A model generated the notes under the pieces. That model searched no databases and had not been told where the DNA came from. It saw only the letters and a list, made by a program, of their open reading frames with translations. Made by a program: the position numbers and the translations under genes. This document shows, in pieces, positions 1-3,951 of a stretch of 5,848 nucleotides of DNA (positions are counted from its first letter, which is position 1; every line of letters begins with the position of its first letter). Source of the stretch: Ignavibacteria bacterium UBA6688 (GTDB taxonomy: Bacteria > Bacteroidota > Ignavibacteria > UBA10030); the NCBI GenBank assembly GCA_002454845.1, contig DKJQ01000259.1:1-5848 (forward strand), in the 5' to 3' direction.

Positions 1-1073
1 ACGGTGCGTTCGATGGCGAACGCGAACTCCATGCCCATGATGACCTGCCAGATCACGAAGGTGATCACGCCCCCGCCCAAGGCGATGATGGTGAGCCACA
101 GCGCCGCAGTGTTGGCGAGGTCCTGGGTCTTGGATTTACTTTCCTGGGCCTGTTTGACGAGGTCGATGACCTGCGACAGAAACGAGTCCTTGCCGGTGCC
201 CTTGACCTCGATGGTCAGCGAGCCTTCGCCATTGATGGCGCCGCCAATGACCTTGCCACCGGTCTTTTTGGTGACGGGGGTTGATTCCCCGGTGAGCATC
301 GCCTCATCGACCGAACTCTCACCGGAAACGATGACACCATCCGCAGGAATCTTTTCACCGGGCTTGATAAGGACTTTGTCATTGACCGCGAGTTCGCCGA
401 GAGGCACATCCTTCACACTGCCGTCGGGCATGAGTTTGTGGGCGTCGGAGGGCATGAGTTTGGCCAGTTCCTCCAAAGCCCGCGAAGCGCCCATCACGGA
501 CTTCATTTCAATCCAATGACCGAGCAGCATGATGTCAACGAGGGTGGCCAGCTCCCAGAAGAACATCTTGCCGGTCAGGCCGAACACCACGGCGCTGCTG
601 TAGAGATAGGCAGTTGCAATGGCGACAGCGACAAGGGTCATCATCCCGGGGCGGCGGGATTTTAGTTCCTCGAACAATCCTTTGAGAAACGGCCAGCCAC
701 CATACCAAAAGACCGCAGAAGAAAGGCCGAAGAGGACATAGATATCACCCGGAAAACGAACGGCTTCTCCCAGTCCCACAAGCGCTTGGAGCATCGGCGA
801 GAGGACGACGATCGGCAAGGATAAGACCAGTGAGATCCAGAACCGTTTCCGGAAATCTGCCGCCATGTGAGCGTGGTGGTCGTGATGGTTATGGTTGTCT
901 GGATTATCGGAGCCGGCGTGCCGTAATTGAGCCTCCGCCTCCGACCAATTCTGCTCGGCGTGTCCCTGGGGTCGACCTTCCTTCTGGTAGATGGCATAAG
1001 CCTTCTTGGCCACCTCGTCTTGCGCCGGCTTGGTCTCGAGCTTATTTTTGCTTGGATGTTCGTGTTCCTTCAT
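1..1073 (-). CDS. copB: CopB-type copper-translocating P-type ATPase, N-terminal part (3' end outside window)
   Basis: Inner-membrane P1B-type ATPase expected to pump copper (possibly silver) out of the cytoplasm using ATP. The first 357 codons are visible and uninterrupted. Residues 20-51 resemble the DUF2934 module (AYAIYQKEGRPQGHAEQNW). Residues 61-69 are a His cluster, HNHHDHHAH, typical of CopB proteins. Hydrophobic helices follow at about 78-100, 111-130, 146-166 and 171-188, then the actuator domain with GEKIPADG (239-246) and DEAMLTGES (256-264), and a further membrane helix at about 323-345. The window ends at ERT, shortly before the expected CPx (usually CPH) motif; the phosphorylation and ATP-binding domains lie outside. 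The ATG at 1073 is supported by GGGAGA six bases upstream. The frame is open for about 48 more codons upstream, but that stretch lacks ATG and looks non-coding. The family call is secure; metal specificity is inferred from the His-rich N-terminus. Confidence 0.95.
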   Translation of the reverse strand, partial: MKEHEHPSKNKLETKPAQDEVAKKAYAIYQKEGRPQGHAEQNWSEAEAQLRHAGSDNPDNHNHHDHHAHMAADFRKRFWISLVLSLPIVVLSPMLQALVGLGEAVRFPGDIYVLFGLSSAVFWYGGWPFLKGLFEELKSRRPGMMTLVAVAIATAYLYSSAVVFGLTGKMFFWELATLVDIMLLGHWIEMKSVMGASRALEELAKLMPSDAHKLMPDGSVKDVPLGELAVNDKVLIKPGEKIPADGVIVSGESSVDEAMLTGESTPVTKKTGGKVIGGAINGEGSLTIEVKGTGKDSFLSQVIDLVKQAQESKSKTQDLANTAALWLTIIALGGGVITFVIWQVIMGMEFAFAIERT

Positions 1074-1273
1074 CAGAGGTCTCCCGTCATTGTTTCCGGT
1101 TGCTCCCAAAACCCGCTGTGACCGCGCTCCGCGATGCCTTGGGCAAAACCTGACAGAAACTGCCGCCAGCCGGCGTGAATCCGTATTGATTGGCCCGAAA
1201 GGCAGCCTGCGAAGCCGCCGCTGTGCTCACGGTTTTGTAAGTGGATAGTTTGACCAGTATCAGTTCTTTTCAC
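1073..1273 (-). CDS. Doubtful 66-codon ORF, stop codon overlapping the ATPase start
   Basis: I do not recognise this product. It would start at a GTG (1273-1271) and encode a soluble, fairly polar peptide with many Gly, Gln and His residues (for example IRIHAGWRQFLSGFAQ) and no signal peptide or membrane helix. In favour: it fills the 240-base space between two same-strand genes, and its TGA overlaps the ATPase ATG by one base, an arrangement common in coupled genes. Against: the GTG has no well-placed Shine-Dalgarno sequence (the only purine run, GAGGGA, is about 15 bases away), no family is recognisable, and the two other minus frames here are also open for long stretches. It may be a small accessory protein of the copper cluster, a decayed gene, or chance. 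Confidence 0.25.
   Translation of the reverse strand: MKRTDTGQTIHLQNREHSGGFAGCLSGQSIRIHAGWRQFLSGFAQGIAERGHSGFWEQPETMTGDL
1080..1085 (-). promoter_or_regulatory. Ribosome binding site of the CopB-type ATPase gene
   Basis: On the minus strand GGGAGA lies six bases before the ATG at 1073-1071. It decides the start codon, because the reading frame stays open well upstream. The site lies inside the end of the preceding small ORF, whose TGA shares its A with this ATG (TGATG). Translation could therefore be coupled if that ORF is real. Confidence 0.6.
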
Positions 1274-1313
1274 GGTAAGAAGTGTCGTTCCCTCGCTGTT
1301 CGTAACCGGACGA

Positions 1314-1427
1314 TTACTTCTTGGACGTCCTGTTCATCATGACAACCAGTAGGACCACCACCAGCAATCCAATTGCCGTCCAAATCCACATTCCCCCGTC
1401 CATCCATCCGCCCAAATGGTTCATCAT
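1314..1427 (-). CDS. Small single-span membrane protein (37 aa) of the metal-resistance cluster
   Basis: Short protein with a Gly/Met/Trp-rich head (MMNHLGGWMDGGMWIW), one hydrophobic helix at residues 15-31 rich in Leu and Val, and a basic tail ending NRTSKK. The positive tail suggests an N-out, C-in inner-membrane topology. Small membrane proteins with a GGWM/GGMW head are often seen beside copper and other heavy-metal export genes; their function is unknown, and Met, His and Trp near the membrane face could contact metal (inference). The first ATG at 1427 has AAGGGGG four bases upstream; the second ATG at 1424 has it seven bases upstream, so either could be used. The gene lies 137 bases after the Met-rich gene. 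Alternative frames here give no sensible protein. Confidence 0.65.
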   Translation of the reverse strand: MMNHLGGWMDGGMWIWTAIGLLVVVLLVVMMNRTSKK

Positions 1428-1564
1428 AAAGCCCCCTTCGTCGTGCTGTGACCAGCCCACACCCGGCAATCCAGTCCGTGATCAGGAAGTCAGCAGTGTG
1501 ATGAGAAATAAACCGCCACAGGCCCCGGCAACCGTTCGTCCTGGGGCATCGTGGCGCTCAGTAA

Positions 1565-2068
1565 TTATCTATGTTTTTCCTGGTGTTCCTTGTGGGTATC
1601 CTCTGACTTTTCTTCCATGGACTTCATCCCCTTCATCATCGGGCACATTGACATAGATTCACCGCCCATCTGCATGTGCTCCATCATGTGCTTCATCTTC
1701 TCCTCCTCCATCAAGGCATGGCGCGCATCCATGGCGATCCGCTGTTCCACCATGTGGGTGATGACGGCAGCCATCAGGTCTATCTTCTTGCCCTCCGGAG
1801 CGCTGTTCATCCTGGCGAGCTGCTCGGTGAGAATAGCGTCTTGAGCCTTCATGTCTTCCTTCATGTTCTGCTTCTGTTTCATCATTTCCCGACAGCCTTC
1901 CATCATCGTGCCTTGCATCATCTTACGCTCCATCTTCTTGCCGTCCATCATCATTTTCCCATCCGCTGGTTTGGTAGATTGCGCTTGGACTGGAGGCGAG
2001 AGAGCCAGGGCCAAGGCTAATGCGAAACCGAAACGGATCATGAGGTTTATCTGTGTTTGTTTTTTCAT
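1565..2068 (-). CDS. Secreted Met-rich protein, probable periplasmic copper/silver binder
   Basis: A 167-residue protein. The N-terminus is a clear Sec signal peptide: basic residues at 2-12, a hydrophobic Ala/Leu core at 13-23, and a VQA site suggesting cleavage after residue 29. The mature part of about 138 residues holds 28 methionines, in clusters such as KMMMDGKKMERKMM and KHMMEHMQM, plus two Cys (GC at about 58, MCPMM near 142) and a His/Lys/Glu-rich tail. It is otherwise highly charged and probably helical. A conserved-looking middle, MNSAPEGKKIDLMAAVITHM, resembles a family of uncharacterised Met-rich proteins found beside metal-resistance genes. Thioether-rich periplasmic proteins usually bind Cu(I) or Ag(I); a copper-buffering role feeding or sparing the downstream exporter is inferred. 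The start is supported by AAGAAAGG eight bases upstream. Its ATG overlaps the stop of the preceding cupin fragment (ATGA). Confidence 0.85.
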   Translation of the reverse strand: MKKQTQINLMIRFGFALALALALSPPVQAQSTKPADGKMMMDGKKMERKMMQGTMMEGCREMMKQKQNMKEDMKAQDAILTEQLARMNSAPEGKKIDLMAAVITHMVEQRIAMDARHALMEEEKMKHMMEHMQMGGESMSMCPMMKGMKSMEEKSEDTHKEHQEKHR

Positions 2069-2076
2069 ATTCTCAA

Positions 2077-2084
2077 CCTTTCTT
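2077..2084 (-). promoter_or_regulatory. Ribosome binding site of the Met-rich protein gene
   Basis: AAGAAAGG on the minus strand, eight bases before the ATG at 2068. It lies within the last codons of the cupin-like fragment, so the Met-rich gene has its own initiation signal while also being placed for translational coupling through the ATGA overlap. Confidence 0.5.
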
Positions 2085-2166
2085 TTTGTTTGTTGGTTTT
2101 CATCACTGGTGGCTTCTCGGCAATCTCGCGGCTGACAACGGCGCCGTCCTGGTAGTTGACCAATTC

Positions 2167-2201
2167 AAGGACCCTGGTCGGCTGTGGACCAGGGAGTCCT
2201 T
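2167..2201. repeat. Strong imperfect inverted repeat (hairpin) between dnaJ and the Met-rich gene
   Basis: Read on the plus strand, AAGGA and CCCTGGTC pair with GACCAGGG and TCCTT across a seven-base loop, giving 13 base pairs with a two-base AG bulge. The hairpin lies inside codons 10-21 of the cupin-like fragment. No T-run follows it on the minus strand (the next bases are GAATTG), so a classical rho-independent terminator is unlikely. It could stabilise the 3' end of the chaperone mRNA or attenuate read-through into the metal genes. Confidence 0.5.
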
Positions 2202-2318
2202 TGGGTTTGGATGAGGTTTCCTGTTTCATCATTCTCCGTTTCTATGAGTTTATGGATTGCCGGGCGGTTCATCTTGTTCCTCACGGAGCCGCAAATCACT
2301 ACGCTCTTGTTCACAGAT

Positions 2319-3245
2319 CTATTTCCGAAGTGCTGCCAGTGTTCCGAACATGTTCAATTCCACTTCGCTGAGATTCTCCGGCAGGACGATGGCAACGTTC
2401 ACCAGCAGATCTCCATACTCCATCTTCCTGCCATAGACCGGCATTCCAAGCCCCCGAAGCTTGAGCTCCTTCCCGTTGGGGGTTCCCTTCGCAATACTGA
2501 CTGTGACGTCGCCTTTCAGTGTCTTGATCCGGGTCTTTCCTCCGAGGAGAGCTGTATACAGTTCAACGGGGAGGTCCCGATGGAGATCGTTTCCTTTTCG
2601 GTGAAACTCCGGATGCGGCGCGATCTTGACAGTGAGATAAAGGTCGCCGTTTGGACCGCCGCTTGATCCGCCTGCCCCTTTGCCCGAAACTCTCAACATT
2701 TGCCGGTCGGCAACGCCCGGTTTCACTGTTACCTTGATCGTTTGACCGTTCACCTGGATCAGCCTCGTTGTGCCGTGATATGCTTCTTCCAGCGAGAGGG
2801 TCGTCTCTGTTTGGAGATCCTCACCCTTGATGACAACGCCGCGTCTTCCGGGCCGCCGGCCACCGCGTTGTCCAAACAGCATCTCAAAAAGATCATTGAC
2901 CCCCTCCTCGCCAAACATCGCACCGGATTCATCGGTGCCCGCCTGGCGTGTTTGTCCGCCGCTTCCCGCGGCGTACTTCGACCAATCAAATCCTCCCGGC
3001 CGGGCCCCTGCTTCCTCGTAGTGTTTCCAATCAGCGCCAAATTGATCGTATTTTTTTCGTTTCACCGGATCGCTGAGGACTTCGTTTGCCTCATTGATTT
3101 CCTTGAATTTGTCTTCAGCCGCCTTGTTTCCTTTGGCCTTGTCGGGATGATATTTGTTGGCAAGCTTCCGATAGGCTTTTTTGATCTCTGCCGGAGTGGC
3201 GGTCTTTCGGACGCCCAGATCCTTGTAATAGTCCTTGTATGTCAT
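2319..3245 (-). CDS. cbpA: J-domain co-chaperone, CbpA-like (class B DnaJ)
   Basis: A 308-residue Hsp40 that stimulates the ATPase of DnaK and delivers unfolded clients to it in the cytoplasm. Residues 4-68 form a canonical J domain with YHPDK (HPD at 33-35) and KKYDQFG closing it. A short Gly-rich linker follows (about 75-135), then the two β-sandwich substrate-binding domains (about 140-295), with motifs such as GEDLQTETTLSLEEAYHGT, GDLYLTVKIAPHPEFHRKGNDL and a C-terminal LVNVAIVLPENLSE. There are no cysteines at all, so the zinc finger of class A DnaJ is absent, as in CbpA. I chose the ATG at 3245 (MTYKDYY), which begins exactly at the J domain with AGGA just upstream. The frame is open back to 3344, but that extension would overlap grpE and include the intergenic hairpin. 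It is the second gene of a grpE-dnaJ pair. Confidence 0.93.
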   Translation of the reverse strand: MTYKDYYKDLGVRKTATPAEIKKAYRKLANKYHPDKAKGNKAAEDKFKEINEANEVLSDPVKRKKYDQFGADWKHYEEAGARPGGFDWSKYAAGSGGQTRQAGTDESGAMFGEEGVNDLFEMLFGQRGGRRPGRRGVVIKGEDLQTETTLSLEEAYHGTTRLIQVNGQTIKVTVKPGVADRQMLRVSGKGAGGSSGGPNGDLYLTVKIAPHPEFHRKGNDLHRDLPVELYTALLGGKTRIKTLKGDVTVSIAKGTPNGKELKLRGLGMPVYGRKMEYGDLLVNVAIVLPENLSEVELNMFGTLAALRK

Positions 3246-3272
3246 CTTCCTGCCGTTGTGTATTCTTTTCCG

Positions 3273-3295
3273 GAGGCTCTCGCGCAGAGAGCCTC
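3273..3295. repeat. Perfect 9-bp hairpin between grpE and the J-protein gene
   Basis: GAGGCTCTC and GAGAGCCTC flank a five-base loop. The stem abuts the grpE stop codon and ends 27 bases before the J-protein start. No T-run follows it on the minus strand (CGGAAAAGAA comes next), so it is more likely an intercistronic element that sets mRNA stability or the ratio of the two chaperones than a terminator. Confidence 0.6.
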
Positions 3296-3793
3296 TTATC
3301 CGGCAACTCGTACTTGCGCCGGACGTAAGAGTGCATTGTTCCACAAATATCCGCGGCGCAACTCATCAACAATGGTTCCCGCTTCGCGGCCTTGATGGTG
3401 CGCTACGGCAACAGCTTCATGCAGATCGTGGTTGAAGAGCGTGCCAGCGCTTTCAAAAGGGAGGACGCCCTGCGTCTCCAGCAGCACAAGAAGTTTTTTA
3501 TGGATCATTTGGAACCCTTTCACGACGGATTGCTCGGTGTCGTGTGTCCACTGCATCGCTTTCTCAATGTCGTCGATGGTATCCAGGAGGGCGAGCAGGA
3601 TCCCGCGTTTTCCTTCCTCAGCAAGTTTGTTGCCGTCACGCTCGATCCGGCGACGGTAGTTCTTGAAATCCGCCAGCGTGCGCAGATGCCGATCACGCTC
3701 CGCATTCAGATCCTCCCGCAATCGCTCGATTTCCCCGGGCAGGTCGGCGGGGGGGAGCAAGCTGTGTTCGGTCCCGTGTATGGGTAATTCCAT
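3296..3793 (-). CDS. grpE: GrpE nucleotide exchange factor
   Basis: GrpE homologue of 165 residues that releases ADP from DnaK (Hsp70) in the cytoplasm and completes the chaperone cycle. Residues 18-60 form the long dimerising coiled coil ending in the family signature LADFKNYRRRIERD. The middle, LLALLDTIDDIEKAM, is the helical bundle. The C-terminal β-wing carries FNHDLHEAVA and GTIVDELRRGYLWNNALLRPAQVRV, close to the consensus. It is slightly shorter than typical GrpE because the acidic N-terminal tail is brief. The ATG at 3793 is supported by AGAGGTG four bases upstream. The gene lies directly before a J-protein gene on the same strand, as a co-chaperone pair. No dnaK is visible in the window, so the partner Hsp70 must be encoded elsewhere. 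Confidence 0.95.
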   Translation of the reverse strand: MELPIHGTEHSLLPPADLPGEIERLREDLNAERDRHLRTLADFKNYRRRIERDGNKLAEEGKRGILLALLDTIDDIEKAMQWTHDTEQSVVKGFQMIHKKLLVLLETQGVLPFESAGTLFNHDLHEAVAVAHHQGREAGTIVDELRRGYLWNNALLRPAQVRVAG

Positions 3794-3797
3794 GGTG

Positions 3798-3804
3798 CAC
3801 CTCT
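3798..3804 (-). promoter_or_regulatory. Ribosome binding site of grpE
   Basis: AGAGGTG on the minus strand, four bases before the ATG at 3793. It partly overlaps the self-complementary octamer GGTGCACC. It fixes the start, although the frame is open upstream into the preceding gene. Confidence 0.6.
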
Positions 3805-3837
3805 TTCCATTTCTTCAACAAACGTGTGAAACCGTCC

Positions 3838-3855
3838 GCGGAAAGTTCCTTCCGC
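3838..3855. repeat. Short hairpin upstream of grpE
   Basis: GCGGAA and TTCCGC form a six-bp stem around a six-base loop, 45 bases upstream of the grpE start. It is one of several inverted repeats in the 158-base gap before grpE. It may belong to a structured 5' leader; no T-run follows in either direction. Confidence 0.35.
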
Positions 3856-3862
3856 AAGACAA

Positions 3863-3893
3863 TCCGATGAAAACCATCGGAATATAATCCGAT
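3863..3893. repeat. Three-part repeat able to form two exclusive hairpins
   Basis: On the plus strand TCCGATG (3863-3869), CATCGGA (3875-3881) and TCCGAT (3888-3893) follow one another. The central copy can pair with either neighbour: 7 bp with a five-base loop, or 6 bp with a six-base loop. The two structures exclude each other. Such an arrangement can be an attenuator-like switch or a pair of overlapping operator half-sites in front of grpE; neither is demonstrated. Confidence 0.4.
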
Positions 3894-3916
3894 CCTTTGG
3901 TACCGTCTTTTGCGTA

Positions 3917-3928
3917 CCGCGATCGCGG
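3917..3928. repeat. 12-bp perfect palindrome containing GCGATCGC
   Basis: CCGCGATCGCGG is fully self-complementary and lies 24 bases downstream of the Omp85 gene's stop codon. It could be a protein-binding site or a chance palindrome in GC-rich DNA. With no loop it would make a poor RNA hairpin. Confidence 0.35.
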
Positions 3929-3951
3929 GTCCCACAGCCCCTGTCGACCAT

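Larger units (their letters stand above)
2065..2232 (-). pseudogene. Truncated N-terminus of a small cupin-domain protein
   Basis: A 54-codon ORF (55 if the first of two adjacent ATGs is used). Residues 18-40, containing VLELVNYQDGAVVSREIAEK, match from memory the start of single-domain cupin proteins of about 110 residues, whose next segment normally continues through a TGTVTLFAFD-like strand into the HTAP metal-binding motif. Here the resemblance ends at about residue 40 (near base 2110). It is followed by a Lys-rich run that doubles as the upstream region of the Met-rich gene, then TGA. The β-barrel and all metal ligands of a cupin are therefore missing. GGAG sits five bases before the ATG at 2229, so it could still be translated, acting as a leader peptide for the Met-rich gene through the ATGA overlap. 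The cupin assignment rests on one short motif. Confidence 0.5.

Noticed and set aside
4..519. 171-codon plus-strand ORF opposite the ATPase gene.
   Set aside because: It is the antisense shadow of a clearly coding P-type ATPase and has no recognisable domain.
1441..1564. Short hydrophobic stretch (GGLFLITLLTS then a stop) on the minus strand between the Met-rich and small membrane protein genes.
   Set aside because: There is no usable start codon and it is too short to identify. It is in frame with the small membrane protein but separated by a stop; possibly a gene remnant, but unsupported.
2165..2314. 49-codon minus-strand ORF from a GTG just after the dnaJ stop, with an internal ATG at 2272 preceded by GAGG; begins NKSVVICGSVRNKM.
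   Set aside because: It overlaps the cupin-like fragment in another frame, its second half looks like a frame shadow, and VVICGS alone is too little to assign a family. A short translated leader from 2272 remains possible.
3246..3344. Upstream extension of the J-protein reading frame by 33 codons.
   Set aside because: It runs through the intergenic hairpin and into the end of grpE, and the J domain starts exactly at the ATG at 3245.
2700..3395. 231-codon plus-strand ORF opposite the J-protein gene, with hydrophobic stretches.
   Set aside because: It lies antisense to a complete Hsp40 gene; the hydrophobic runs are reverse readings of Lys/Glu-rich J-domain codons.
3794..3801. Self-complementary GGTGCACC overlapping the grpE ribosome binding site as a possible RNA thermometer.
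   Set aside because: A contiguous 8-base palindrome leaves no room for a loop, so it cannot form a hairpin that masks the site.
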